A program made the position numbers and the translations under genes. Below, piece after piece: positions 1-11,700 of a stretch of DNA of 64,000 nucleotides. The stretch comes from Plectosphaerella cucumerina (lineage: Eukaryota > Ascomycota > Sordariomycetes > Glomerellales > Plectosphaerellaceae): the NCBI GenBank assembly GCA_020746995.1, contig JAGPXD010000001.1, forward strand, positions 930,001-994,000. Direction: 5' to 3'. Within the stretch, counting starts at the first letter, position 1, and every line of letters begins with the position of its first letter. The notes under the pieces were generated by a model, which was not told where the DNA came from, searched no databases, and saw nothing but the letters and a program-made list of their open reading frames with translations.

Positions 1-1249
1 GGAGGGAGGGGGGAGTGAGTATTAAGGGGGAGGGGGTGGGAGGGGGAAAGGAAGAAGAAAATAGAAACGAGGAAACGGCTAGCACAGACAATATCTGTCT
101 AACGGCGGCGGGAGAGCGTGCTGGACTGGGTTGCAGCAGCAACGGGGAAAAAGAGCGAAACGCCGGGGGATGCTGGGAAAGACGAGAAGGTGGTGGCGGC
201 GGCGGATGGGCGATCGTCCTCTTCTTCATACAAGTACGGGCATGCAGCGTTTGAGATTAAGGGACAGAGAAGCCTTGGGCGGGACGGGCCCCGCGGACGT
301 TCGTTCGGACTTGAGCGTTCTGCAGGGCCGTTCGGCTCCTCGTCCTGCATCGCACATGTCTCCTCTTTGAGGTGGTTGTGCCGGGGCGCGGCAGCTGGGT
401 TGATGGGGAAGGCCCTGGAGTGTGAAGAACCATCGAATCTTGGCGGCGGAGTTTGACCCATGGTTATCGGGATGGTTAGTGGTCGGGCCCGTTGGTGGTC
501 GGGGAGCGGTCCCCGATGATCCCTGGGGATTTTATGGTTGTTGGTTGTTGATGGGCAGGATCATGACTAGCAGGACGTCGATGCTACTCCGCTGGGGGTG
601 GGATCGAGGATAAGTCCGCCGGTATAGGGTGCGAGATGATCAGGACGTCCAGATGGGTTGTGATGCGACCAGATGCTCCAAGTGGGTATACGGTTTCCAA
701 CCTGTTCAAGTTACCTGGAACTTCGTTGCCTGGAGCTGAACCCCAAACCCCCTACTCCATCTGATGTTTCTCCCACCCACGCCAGCGCAACCTTCGTATA
801 TGTGCCAGCGCTGCTAGCCCAGCCCAGACGGAGATGAAGAATAAGCGAGGGAACAGAGCCCTGTCTGTAGATTCCCTCCCCAAGTCCCCGGCGGGCGATT
901 CTGCGGGCGAAGATCCCCAGCCCGAACTCCCCGGAGGCCCGATACAGGGGGGCGAGTCACGACCCCTGGAAACCCTGCGGGTGAGATTTCCATCACAAAC
1001 AGGCAGCTCCTGCAGCTCGGCATCGGCGTGAACAATGCACGAAGCCACGACGGGATATCCTGGCGAACCCGAGTCAGTGGCACCGGGACAACAGGTAAGC
1101 CAGGGGGAGGGAGAGGAGGAGGACGAGCCATATATCAAAAGAGGGAGCAGCGCCTGCAGCCCGGTTCGTCTATGATTTGCATTCCCTTTTTGATCGGAGA
1201 CTGAAGTTCGAAAATCGAAAATCGCACCGTCGGACCTCGGACTCGCACC
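1..1249. other. gene-free left edge; probable 5' leader or promoter of a leftward gene
   Basis: I find no exon structure with credible splice sites here. The first 240 bases are strongly purine-rich on the + strand, so the - strand is a C/T-rich tract of the kind found in fungal 5' leaders. This suggests a gene transcribed leftwards whose start lies beyond the window. The last 150 bases before 1250 would be the leader of the receptor gene. Confidence 0.4.
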
Positions 1250-2525
1250 ATGGCCGACTCGGCGTCTGCCATGATCGGCGCGCCGCCCAACACCGATCGG
1301 GACTTGGACATCGTACGCGGATGGTACCGTCGCTTTGGCATGGGCAACATGGACCCGACAAAGGGCTTTCTGCTGGTCGCCCGCCAGCCGCTGGGTTACG
1401 TCCCCGAGTCGAAGCAGGCTGGTATCATCGGGGGCATGGTGGCCGTCATACTGGCCATCGTCGTGCCCACCGTCGCCCGTCTCATCGCCCGCAGTCGCGG
1501 GAAACACACACAGCTGGGCTCTGATGACTGGGCCATCGTCGCGGCAGCTGTGCGTCTTTTCCATCTCAGCCCTTGGTCTCGTCCATCTGCTTACACCGTG
1601 CTCACAGTCCGTCGCCGTCATCTACCCCGTCCTCCAAATCCTAGCCGTCGTTCAGGGCCAAGGAGGCCGACACACCTGGGAAGCGACGTACGAGAACTAC
1701 CAAGCTTTGGCCTACTACCTCGCCATCAGCAGACACATCTTCTATGTCGCCGTCGGCCTAATCAAGATCTCCATCGCCCTCTTCGTGCGGCGCATCGCTG
1801 ACCGCGCGTCACGAGCCTGGACGATCGTCGCGGACGTCTTCATCGCCACTGTCGCGGCGTACACCATCGCAGCCATGTTCTCCAACATCTTCATCTGCTC
1901 CCCGCCCCGCGCTGCCTGGGATATGGCCTATGGCGGTCAGATCCCAGCCCCGGGGGTGGTCTGCAAGAACGCTATTCTGAGCACGAAGATCCTCAGCACC
2001 GTTCACGTCGTCCAGGGCGCCTTGCTGCTGTTGACTCCCATCGTGATCCTGTGGAAGGTCAAGATGGACACGTGGAAGAAATGTCGCCTCTTCTTCATCT
2101 GGGCCGCCGGCGGCTTTGCTGTTATTGGCGGCCTGCTGCAGCACCTGACCGTCGTCATCGTCACGGATGATATCTTCTGGCAGTACCCCGGCATCTTGAT
2201 ATGGGTCTCTGTCGACCTGTGTCTGGGCATTTTGACGGCCTCGCTGCCTGTTCTTGATGCTGCTATCATGGGCTCGCTGAGGGCCGCGCGCACGATGCTC
2301 GGCAGTTCGGGACAGCAGACGCATCTTACCGACGGTTTTACCAATGGTACGACGACGAGGAGCGTTGCCCGAGGAGGGTCGCGGAAGGATAAGGAGTACT
2401 CCGAGTCGATTGAGGGGATCATCAACAAGGATGAGGGGACCGAGATGGCTATCCTGCGGACGGATGAGGTGCGGCTTGATTACGAGTCGGCGGAAGGAAG
2501 AGGGAGCAAGTTGGATACAAGGTAG
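1250..2525 (+). CDS. fungal rhodopsin-like (PTH11/SAT4-type) integral membrane protein
   Basis: Two exons, 1250-1549 and 1608-2525, give 405 aa. The 58-nt intron starts GTGCGT and ends CTCACAG, and it joins the frames cleanly. Without it the first frame loses the membrane segments. About seven hydrophobic segments follow a 40-residue N-terminus, starting near GIIGGMVAVILAIVVPTVAR. The stretch YVAVGLIKISIALFVRR matches the conserved Lys-containing segment of the fungal rhodopsin domain family. A hydrophilic C-terminal tail of about 90 residues rich in Ser, Arg and Glu should be cytosolic. There is no N-terminal CFEM Cys pattern, so it belongs to the non-CFEM class. Proteins of this family sit in the plasma membrane; some act as receptors for surface cues, most have no known ligand. 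Family assignment is firm; ligand and role are unknown. Confidence 0.88.
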
Positions 2526-2580
2526 ACGAGCGAGAACTTGCAGTGCATCAATGATTTCTTTTCACTTCACTTCCTTTTCC

Positions 2581-4236
2581 CTATCCATACCGTACGTTCC
2601 CTCCAGCCTCCCCGAACCAGTCATCCGTCGCCAGCGCCTCGTCAGCCGACGCCCAGTTGACGACGGTGCTCTTCATCGTCGTGTACGCCCTGTAGGCATC
2701 CGCACCATTCTCGCTGCCCACGCCGCTGGCACTCGTCGCACCGCCCCAAGGACTGCTCGGGTCGTTTCGGTGGTGCGTGTTGACCCAGACGATGCCAGCA
2801 TCAATCTGCCCTGAGACGCGGTGCGCCCTCGACAGGTCTCGCGTCCAGACCGCTGCGCCGAGCCCGAACTCGCTGTCGTTAGCCAGCGCCACCGCTTCGT
2901 CCTCTGTCTCGAAGCCCACGACGACGATGACGGGACCAAAGGCTTCCTCGCGCCAGATGCGCGTGGACAGCACGCTCTGCCCGGATGAGGACACGAGAAC
3001 CGTCGGGGGTAGTAGTATCCCAATGAGAAGTCGGTGCCGTCCAGCTCGCCCGTGCCGGACATGCGTCGACCGCCGGTGAGGGCGGTGGCTTTGCCGCTCG
3101 AGAGAGCGTCGTCGACAAGGGTCTCGACGTTCTTGAGTTGCTTGGCGGAGATAAGGGGGCCCATCATGGTGGCTGGGTTCGAGGGGGCTCCCATGCGGCG
3201 CGTGATGGAGGCGACCTTGGCCTCAAGCTTCTCCAGAACCTGGGGCAGGATGGAGTTGTGCACAATGATACGTGTGCTGGCGACGCAGGTCTGGCCGCTG
3301 GCGACGAAGGACCCGAACACAATGCCGTTGACAGCCACATCAACACCCGCGTCGTCGAAGACGATGACAGGAGCTTTACCGCCCAGCTCGGCAGTGAAGC
3401 GGGAGAGATTCGCCCCCGCGATGGCGCCGATGGCTCGGCCCGCGACCGTGCCGCCTGTAACATCCACCTTTCGCACGAGCGGGTGCTCAACAAGAGCCTT
3501 GCCCGTCTCATACCCATATCCAGGCAACACATTGAACACACCGTCAGGCAATCCCGCCTCCTTGAGCAAGGCGCCAAGTTTGACGGTAGTAAGCGGCGTA
3601 AGCTCACTCGGCTTCACAACCACAGAGTTACCCGCCGCCAGAGCAGGCGCAAGCTTCTTGACGGCGATGAGGAGCGGGTGGTTGAAAGGTGTGATCTGCG
3701 CGACAACGCCGAGGGGCACGCGGTCGACCCAGTTGTGCAGCTTTCCCGCGGTGGGAAGGACGGGGCGCTCCTCGGTGCGGAGGAGTGCGGCGTAGTACCG
3801 GAACCAGCGGACGAGGGTCGGGACCTGGGCGTTCATCTCGCGGACGGCGCGGCCGGTCTGGCGGACCTCGAGGGGGATGAGAGAGGGGAGGGCGGCGGTG
3901 AGGAGGGTGGCGGCGGCGTCGAGGACGTCGGCGCGGGTTTGGCGGGGGGCGCGGGACCAGATGCCGGAGGTGAAGGCGGCGTGGGCGGAGCGGACGACAT
4001 CGTCGACGTCTTCGGCTGAGGCGGCGGTGCAGCTGGGGGAGTCAGTCTGGGGGGGCTTGAGGATGGGTGACATGGCATACTTACTGCGCAAAGATCTCGC
4101 CTGTGGCGGGGTCTTCGATGGGGATGCTGGTCTCGTCAGGGATGTCATGGTGATATCTGGGCGCGCATGGGACTCACGCCTCTCCCCGACCCTTGCGCTC
4201 CTGGCCCATGGCCCAGAGGGAGTATGTTTCGGCCAT
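2581..4236 (-). CDS. NAD(P)-dependent aldehyde dehydrogenase, reading frame broken by one base
   Basis: Exons 4236-4178, 4126-4085 and 4032-2581. Intron 1 is 51 nt and intron 2 is 52 nt, both GT-AG. The protein would be about 517 aa, normal for the family. It starts MAETYSLW and has the ALDH motifs in order: TPFNHPLL, KPSELTP, ELGGK with the general-base Glu, the nucleophile in GQTCVAS, and EEAFGPV near the C-terminus. The enzyme oxidises an aldehyde to the acid; substrate is not evident, and no targeting sequence is visible. The frame changes within a run of five G (five C on the coding strand) at 3005-3009. Before it the chain reads to GYYYP, and after it continues in another frame as PTVLVSSSG. 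One extra C would restore everything, and total exon length is 2 modulo 3. Either a real null allele or a homopolymer error. Confidence 0.85.
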
Positions 4237-5490
4237 TTCGGTCAGTCGATATGTGTGTAAACAGACAGATCAGGAGTTGCCTCCTCGTCGTCAGATACTT
4301 GTAGTCTGGCAGTCGTGTCACTGAGCGTTATCAACCCCGCCCTCATCGCATGCCCCCGGTGAGATAAGGCCTGGCCTCTGCGGAGCCGGCCGGCCGGTGT
4401 CATGTCTGCACTGGGCAGGTGGTGCTCACTGGTGCCAGTGTGAGCAGGGTATTTCCGGGGAGCGATGGGGCCTGGGCACGGGGCAGATAGGGGTATTTAC
4501 AGCGCTGGAGGGGCATTGTTGACAGGCTGGGGTCTGAGTGCGGGGTTGTGTCGAATTGATAATTGCAGTTGATCATGATCGGTCTGATAGGGAAGGAAAT
4601 GTGCAGAGACGGTGGAAGCTTAGGCCTGTTCGGTGAGGGGAGCGCTGTGTGTCTCCCTGGCTTTGACTCGGCCGAGTGCTCTGGAAGCGCCTGGTCTTTC
4701 AGGACACACCTCGCTGGATGGGATTGAGCTCACCGAAGCCTCAGGCTGCTTCAACATTCATCTGAGTGGTTCACAAGGGAGCTTAAGGTCTAGGATGGTA
4801 CAGGGAAGGATGTTGCAAGAGATTTTGAGAGCTGGAGCTGTGTCCTGCCAGCCCTATTTACGATCTCTCCATTCTGGTCTGCAATCCCGTTCCTCTTCCC
4901 ACCGCTAGCCGGACTCTCATCGTCATGAAAACTGAACCATCCGACCATCGATGGCCCCTGATATCCCCGCCAATGTCTCCGATACCATCTTCAAGGATTG
5001 TCAAGACAAGTCCAGACTTCACATGCTTCCTCCATAAGTCCGCACATCCGGTCGACCGAAGGCACATGACCCTGAATCATCACGTTGCTCCCATTCGATG
5101 ATTCCGTGGACAAATGAGTTGCCGACTCTGTCCAGCTGGTGCCATCTGAGAAGCCTACCTCGAGAAGCGGCGGGAGTCTGGCTGCCTGGAGGCCAACCAG
5201 AGCATGTGAGTGCTTATTCAGCACCGTGCGCAGTGCGCTGCGCCGCCCGGACACTGTCATCAGCCTCGGCTTCCGGCAGCCAGAAGACATGCCGACCTCA
5301 CCTCCGGCCGGGAACTCATCGCGGACCTCAACCACGCTCAACAACCACTCCCGGTCCCTCACCTCCCGTCCCCCGACGTACATATCTACCGGCCATCTCA
5401 TCTCCACACTCATATCCCGGCCAAGCCTCTCCCGCTCTCATCCCATCTCCCTGGACGTCACCTCCCACATACACCTCATCCCTCACCACC
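4237..5490. promoter_or_regulatory. divergent promoter region between aldehyde dehydrogenase and citrate synthase genes
   Basis: About 1.25 kb without a supported gene separates two diverging starts. The last 390 bases run in frame, without a stop, into the citrate synthase gene. The translated leader is Pro/Ser/Thr-rich and shows no domain, so I treat it as 5' untranslated sequence. I saw no clear operator repeat. Confidence 0.45.
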
Positions 5491-6996
5491 ATGACGGCTA
5501 CGAAAACAGGTCCCCGCCCGTCGCTGACGGTCGTGGACAACCGTACCGGCCAGACCTACGAGCTGCCCATCACTCACAACTCGGTGCTGGCCACCGACAT
5601 CAAGAAGATTCGCGCCGCTCCCGGCACCTCCGAGGACCGACCCGAGGATGAGACGGACCAGGGCCTCCGCGTGTACGACCCGGCCTACATGAACACGGCC
5701 GTCGTCCAGAGCCGCATCACCTACATCAACGGCCAGGAGGGCATCCTCCGCTACCGCGGCTACCCCATCGAGCAGCTCGTCAACCGCAGCAACTTCCTCG
5801 AGTCCGCGTTCCTCCTCATCTACGGCGACCTGCCCACTCCGCCTCAGGCCGCCAGCTGGCATGACGAGGTCATGCACCACACCTACATCCACACGGACAT
5901 TGAGAACATGTTCAAGTCGTTCCGTTACGACTCTCACCCCATGTCCATGCTCACATCGGCCTTTGCCACACTGGGTGCTTTCGCCCCGGAAGCCAACCCC
6001 TCCCTCCGTGGCCAGAAGCTCTTCACCGCTGCCTCCTCTGGCGACCTCGAGGCCCTTAACGTTCTCGACAAGCAGATTCTTCGCATCATCGGCAAGGCGC
6101 CTACTCTCGCCGCCGCTGCCTACCGCATGCGCCAGGGCCGCCCCTTCAACCGTCCCGCCCAGGGGCTCTCGTACACTGGCAACTTCCTCTACCTCCTGGA
6201 CAACCTCTCCGGCCACGAGTACCGCCCCCACCCCGTCCTCGAGCGGGCTCTTGACGCCCTCTTCATCATTCACGCCGACCACGAGGTCAACTGCTCCACC
6301 GCCACTGTCCTGCAAGTCGGCTCCTCTCTGGTTGACCCCTACAGCGTCGTCGCCGCCGGCTGCGCCGCCCTCTACGGCCCCTCGCACGGCGGCGCCTCCG
6401 AGTCGGCCATCCGCATGCTCATGGAGATTGGTTCGCCCGAGAACGTTCCCGCCTTCATGGAGAAGGTCGAGCGCCGCGAGCGCGTCCTCGTCGGCTTCGG
6501 CCACCGCGTCTACAAGAACGTCGACCCTCGCTCCACCGCCATTCGCCAGCTCGCCGAGGAGGTCTTCAAGGTCACCGGCCGCAACCAGCTGCTCGATACC
6601 GCCCTGACCCTGGCTGACTATGCTCGCAAGAGCGAGTTCATGCGCAAGCGCAACCTCTACCCCAACGTCGACTTCTATTCTGGGCTCATCTACCAGGCCA
6701 TGGGCTTCCCCCTTGACTTCTACCCCGTCCTCTTCGCCGTCCCTCGCTGCGTCGGCTGGCTCGCCCACTGGCGCCAGCAGATGCTCAACCCTGCCGGCGT
6801 CAAGATCTGGCGGCCCCGCCAGCTGTACCTCGGCGAGGGCCAGCGCGACTACGTCGAGGCCGTCCACCGCCGGGACAAGGCGAACCCCACCGTATTCGAC
6901 GCCCCGGTCCGTGTCAGCCACGGCGGTGACAGCAAGAGGAACCAGCTGGCGACGTTCAAGGACGAGCGTGGCGAGATCTTCCGGCCGAAGCTGTAG
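5491..6996 (+). CDS. citrate synthase, likely peroxisomal or cytosolic isoform
   Basis: Single exon, 501 aa from the ATG in the context CACCATGACG. It condenses acetyl-CoA with oxaloacetate to give citrate. The active-site elements are all present: His in HADHEVNCST, His in GPSHGGASE, the Arg-bearing loop VGFGHRVYKNVDPR, and Asp in NVDFYSGLIY. The N-terminal part (ITYINGQEGILRYRGYPI) resembles the bacterial GltA-like branch, not the eukaryotic mitochondrial enzyme, and there is no Arg-rich transit peptide. The last three residues are PKL, a plausible variant of the PTS1 peroxisomal signal. An upstream in-frame ATG at 5098 would add 131 low-complexity residues; I reject it as start. A 2-methylcitrate synthase activity cannot be excluded. 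Family certain, location inferred. Confidence 0.93.
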   Translation: MTATKTGPRPSLTVVDNRTGQTYELPITHNSVLATDIKKIRAAPGTSEDRPEDETDQGLRVYDPAYMNTAVVQSRITYINGQEGILRYRGYPIEQLVNRSNFLESAFLLIYGDLPTPPQAASWHDEVMHHTYIHTDIENMFKSFRYDSHPMSMLTSAFATLGAFAPEANPSLRGQKLFTAASSGDLEALNVLDKQILRIIGKAPTLAAAAYRMRQGRPFNRPAQGLSYTGNFLYLLDNLSGHEYRPHPVLERALDALFIIHADHEVNCSTATVLQVGSSLVDPYSVVAAGCAALYGPSHGGASESAIRMLMEIGSPENVPAFMEKVERRERVLVGFGHRVYKNVDPRSTAIRQLAEEVFKVTGRNQLLDTALTLADYARKSEFMRKRNLYPNVDFYSGLIYQAMGFPLDFYPVLFAVPRCVGWLAHWRQQMLNPAGVKIWRPRQLYLGEGQRDYVEAVHRRDKANPTVFDAPVRVSHGGDSKRNQLATFKDERGEIFRPKL

Positions 6997-7257
6997 GCGT
7001 GGACCATGTGTAGGATATCGGGCTTGATTTGCTGCGGCGCTGGTGTTGTAGACTGGACGAGAGCAAACACCACTGGTGTTGTTGTTTGGATGAGTTTACC
7101 GCGAATAGATAGCGTCTCCAATCTACGATGTGCCTCTTTTTGCACGGGTTCAGGAAGGTTGAAAGATTCACGCTTGTTCGCTGTCTACTGACCATGCCTA
7201 GAATACACGCAATGCAATGCCATCGCTGCTAATGCTACAAGTATAACGCAAAACACC

Positions 7258-8760
7258 CTACAGAAGGGCGTTATTGCCGCAGTCGAACACTCCAGACACG
7301 GAGCTGTTCTCGTCGGCAAAGATGTCCATCAGCTCGGTGATGGACGCCCACAGGCCTGCGGCGTTCATGAAGAGGGACAGCAGGATCAGGCCGACGTTGA
7401 TAGCCGACAGGCTGATCTTCTTCCAGCCGTCAAACTTGACATCCCAGTTAAGGTAGAACCAGAAGATGGCGCTGAGACCAAAGGTGAACCAGCCGATCGT
7501 TGTCGCAGAGGCGATGGACAGGATGGAATCGAAAATGGGAATGGCGTTGGACACGACGAAGCACACGATCCAGTAGACCGTCACAATGCCCGTCCAGATG
7601 CCCCACGACTTGAAGCTGTTGTCGGTGATCTGAGACGAGGCGCCGATGCCCTTCATGAGCTCGACGTAGATGTACTTGCAGCCCGTATGGCCGAAGGACA
7701 GACCCGTCGACAGCACGGCCGGCAGGATGATACCGAAGGCGATCTGGGCGGGGAGAATAGGGGCGGAGCCGAGCGAGGGCGAGACGGTATACTCGCCAGC
7801 CAGGCAGTAGACGATAATAGCGACGACGGTGAACAGGGAGATGGTGATGACCTCCTTGTAGGCCAGGGAGTACTTGAAGTCCTTGATAGGGTCGCGCATC
7901 TCGGCCATGTAGGAGACGAAGGAGATGTTGGCCGAGTAGGCGTAGGCGATGCGCAAGCAGGCGTTGACGAGGTCGCGGAAGCTGGGGTGGCCGATGATCT
8001 CGATCTTGCGCGTCCAATCCTCAGGAGCGCCTGCGGGGCCCTCAATGCCGACGCTGATGATGACGATCATGGCGGCCACGAAGGCGCTGAGGACGCAGGG
8101 CAGACCGGTCTTGGAGACGAACTTTGCCGTGCGAGGCAGGTTGCCGAGCCAGCAGGCGATGGAGCCGATACCGATGAAGCCGACGGTGCAGACGGCGTGG
8201 CGGCTCAGGGTGTTGAGGATGATGGACAAGGTGACGGCGGCAGAGGCACTGGTCATCATGACCTGGACGAGCAGGCCGATACCGATGACGACCTCGAAGC
8301 GGCGGCCGCCGACGATCTTGGCCATGTCAACGACGTTGATGACCGAGGGATAGCGGCGGAAGAACTGGAACAGCTCGTAGGCCGTGTACCACGACAGGCA
8401 CCCGATGCCCACGACGGCGATGATACCGGGGATCAGACCGAGAGTGCGGAGCACACCAGGGAGGGAGAGGAAGCCGAGACCGATCTGGTTGGTCATGAGA
8501 ATGAAGACGGTGTCCCACCGGGTCATGGTCCGGTAGGACTCACCGCCCTGGCCGCCGAAGGCGTTGTCGGCCTCCAGGTCCGCGCCGGCAGGCCGGTCGA
8601 GGTGGTCGAGCCGGCCCTTGTCGGAGCTGCTGGCGCTCGTGGCATCATATGCGTGCTGCTGGGGGGTGATATCGTCCCCGGAGGAGGGTGTGTGCGTCTC
8701 GGCCGTGTCGGCCCTCTTCTCGGACCGGAAGGCCAGCTTTTCCCTCAGGGCGGAGGCCAT
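7258..8760 (-). CDS. amino-acid permease, AAAP family (Mtr-like neutral amino-acid transporter)
   Basis: Single exon, 500 aa. A hydrophilic N-terminus of about 80 residues is followed by about eleven hydrophobic segments. The first, after TMTRWDTVFILMTNQIGLGF, has the Gly-rich opening of the transmembrane amino-acid transporter family (Aa_trans). NISFVSYMAEMRDP and SFGHTGCKYIYVELMKG also fit the Neurospora Mtr-type subgroup, which imports neutral aliphatic and aromatic amino acids across the plasma membrane. Length and topology are normal. The gene ends 262 bp from, and converges with, citrate synthase. The leader just upstream of the start is purine-rich on +, that is C/T-rich on the coding strand. 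Substrate range is inferred from family only. Confidence 0.9.
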   Translation of the reverse strand: MASALREKLAFRSEKRADTAETHTPSSGDDITPQQHAYDATSASSSDKGRLDHLDRPAGADLEADNAFGGQGGESYRTMTRWDTVFILMTNQIGLGFLSLPGVLRTLGLIPGIIAVVGIGCLSWYTAYELFQFFRRYPSVINVVDMAKIVGGRRFEVVIGIGLLVQVMMTSASAAVTLSIILNTLSRHAVCTVGFIGIGSIACWLGNLPRTAKFVSKTGLPCVLSAFVAAMIVIISVGIEGPAGAPEDWTRKIEIIGHPSFRDLVNACLRIAYAYSANISFVSYMAEMRDPIKDFKYSLAYKEVITISLFTVVAIIVYCLAGEYTVSPSLGSAPILPAQIAFGIILPAVLSTGLSFGHTGCKYIYVELMKGIGASSQITDNSFKSWGIWTGIVTVYWIVCFVVSNAIPIFDSILSIASATTIGWFTFGLSAIFWFYLNWDVKFDGWKKISLSAINVGLILLSLFMNAAGLWASITELMDIFADENSSVSGVFDCGNNALL

Positions 8761-11700
8761 GGTGCCGGTGTTCTGGAGTGGGCGGGGGAAAAGTGGACGG
8801 TTTTCGTAAGAAAAACAAGGGTTTTGGGGGAGGGAGAGGAGCCGGTTGACGGGTATCCTGCTTGTTTTTCTGGGGAGTTCGGCCGTTGAGGGGGGAGGGG
8901 GGGAGGGAAGAGGTAGAAGAGAGGAGGAAGGAAGAGAGAAGATGGGTGTGTGAGGGCGGACGAGAAGATGTGCAGCAGCTCATGAAATATGTCTGCGGAC
9001 GAGGGATTTCCAGACCGTGTCCCTCCAAGACGAACGGGACCTACGCGTCTCACGCTAATGGGCCCGACGGAGAAGGGGAACCGTCGGCGGGAAGATCGTC
9101 TAGGACCGCGAGTCGAGACGAGATAAGGAGGGCAGAGCAGGGGACGGGGCCGAAGAGGCCGTCCCCCGGACGGGCGTAGGAGCGAAAACACGGGGTCCCC
9201 ATTCAAACGAATCCCGCAGATATCTCTGATCTGTGTCGAGAAAACGTGTCAAGGCCAGTCCCGGGGAAAGCAAGCACCCCTGGGGTCCGGGGACCAGCAA
9301 AAGGGGTTCATGACTTGCATGCTGTTACGTACAGCGGTGGACTCCGTCTCCGGGGATGCCGTTGAGAGTGAGGCTGCTGCCGCGGCTGTGTCGTGGGCCG
9401 GCCGTCGCTGCAAAGGGAGGGTGAGGCGATGGAGAAAATGGCATCTCTCCGGGTCCTCGCGTCCGTGTCGTTGAAAGAGTCGCCTCGTTGTGGCATGTTT
9501 CCGCGGCTCCATAGGGTCCACCCGGGGAGCCGCAAATTTGCGCTGCCGGCACTTGGGCCAGGGGATGATCTTCCAGAAGGCTTCTGACTCGCGGGAGCTT
9601 GGCGGTGGCGATGGGCGGAGGGCAGCAAAAAGACACAGCTGGAGACGACTTTCGTACGTGTTTAGAGTTCAAATCTGCAGTAAGGTTATTTCTGACAGGT
9701 CGTCTTGGAGCCGATGTCTTTGTCTGCCCGCCGTCAAGTCGTTATGGCCTCTCTCCCGGGGGATGTCCAGCATTGGGATAATGGCGATGCCACACCTTCA
9801 AAGGTAGACGACCCGCCGCGGGTACCAGCGGCTGCGGTTCATGCACGCGGCGCGCTAGTTAGTCACAGCGGATGCGCTGTAATGCCCGAAGCATTCCAAC
9901 GTCCAGCATCTCGCCCCGGCAGCCCTACACCGGGCCGGTTGCTGTGGGTATTCCCGGCAGACACCCGGCGGCGGTGTCGCGGCGGCTTCGCGGGCGACTC
10001 GAAACAATGTGGGCACAATTGGGACCGGATATCAAGACCGGGCTTGGCAGCATCGTCATGGCGGGACGGGGAGAGTCAGTGCGGGCTGGACTTGAGGATT
10101 CGGAGATATAGAGGATAGTGATGGAGCGGTGTGCCTGGTGATGAGCGATCGATTTGACGATGAGTGATGTTGTTGAGACAAGATACTATCAACATCAATT
10201 GATCATATCCCAGGCATGACAGCTTGAAAGTCGACACCTGGTTTGATATGACAATTCTGTCAGGAAGCACTGCTGATGGCATGAGGTCTCATTTCTAGTG
10301 CTGCTAATCTCAGGCCTGCTACGGCCGAGAGTAAGGCTGTCACGGCGGAAGTTTCCCGAGCAGAGAGAACTCAGCAAGCCTTCAGGAGTCGAGGCGGCTC
10401 CTGCTCCTTACCACGTTGCTGCACATCTCCGAGCGGGAGATGCCTGCTGTAGATTGCCCATCAAGTAGTTCCACGACGTGAGTCTCTCGTATGCCCCTTC
10501 CAAGTAGGGGTCTGTTGCCAGGATGCCAGGGTGACTCCCTCGGCTGAAAAGGAGGTCTGACTTCAGTTTTGACATCCTCGGACATTGGACACCAAACCGT
10601 TATTCGGGACGGTGAAGTATGGCCCGGCAATGATTCCACAGACGTTTCTACTTTCGGGATCGAGTGCCCACAACACGCCCTGTTGAGGTGCCTCGGCTGG
10701 GTTTCTGGATAAACCAAGAGATGAGGCATAGGCAGGGCGCATATCCTCATCTCTGTCCTCGAAGGCTGATCCTCGTTATCTCGGCTCTCCACCAGGCAGG
10801 TCCGATGAAAATAATGGAGAGTTGTTGGAAAGATAGCGAAAGAGGAAGACAGTATGGTTTTGTTCATGTCACGACGTCAGCACATTCTATCCAACTTGTT
10901 GCCTCTGGGCAGGTGTCTTTGTCTTGAGCCGGCTGTCCTGCTCCTGAGTTGTTGACACCGGCCCGATGACCGGGCACCGGGAAGTTGACGGCCGGTTGTC
11001 CCTTACTTCTGTCTCAGCTCGCCGCTGCCAAGGAATTGCGCTCGCGCAATGGACCGCCATGAGACTGAGTGCCAAGGACAAGCTACATCACAGAACGAGC
11101 TACACCACCGGTGACCACACCGCGACGTGGATGTCCAAGAAGGCCGACTGCCTCTCATTGGTGTTGGGAGGTCAGACAAGACCAAAGGGCCAAAGGAAGC
11201 CAGGGCCGGGAATACCCTCCCTGCTGAACAGACATATGTTCTATATTATGAACGTGAGGTTGATTTGAGAGAGACCCGATCACCTGGAGACTCTGATCAA
11301 GATGAGTTCATGGTACAGCAGAGATTCATTATGAAGCCTCATGATGTGAGGTGTTATCATGAAGGTGCAGTTTCTGGGAGGGAAGGGGACGCTTCTGATG
11401 CGAATGAAAGAGGCCAATTCGCCTCGAACACATGTGTGGCTCATGAGCTCGATGCCAGCCATAAGAGGAAGGCCGGGTTGTGGCGTACCGGAAGCCGGGA
11501 AGCCGTTCGGCATGGACGCGGAGCGCCGGGGAACCAAACTGTGGAACTCGTGGTGGATCCAGGCGGTTGCTGCTGAGGCCGAGAAGATGACTGAAGAACA
11601 GTCTTGGTCTGTATTTATAAAAGCGTCCTGCTGTAAGCTACAGGAGTTGGCCATCGAAGGTGCTTGATGACAGTCTCGTCATGGTTCTCCACCTTGCCAC

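Noticed and set aside
4127..4177. A second frame break at the N-terminus of the aldehyde dehydrogenase
   Set aside because: A 51-nt GT-AG intron with a CTGAC branch explains the shift and joins GRGEA to IPIEDPATGEIFA cleanly.
5476..6921. 481-codon open frame on -
   Set aside because: Antisense shadow of citrate synthase, Val/Gly/Asp-rich with no domain.
7687..8889. 400-codon open frame on +
   Set aside because: Antisense shadow of the amino-acid permease, Gly/Asp/Glu-rich low complexity.
10382..10867. 161-codon frame on -
   Set aside because: It begins with ATG but has no domain, signal peptide or supporting structure, and random composition.
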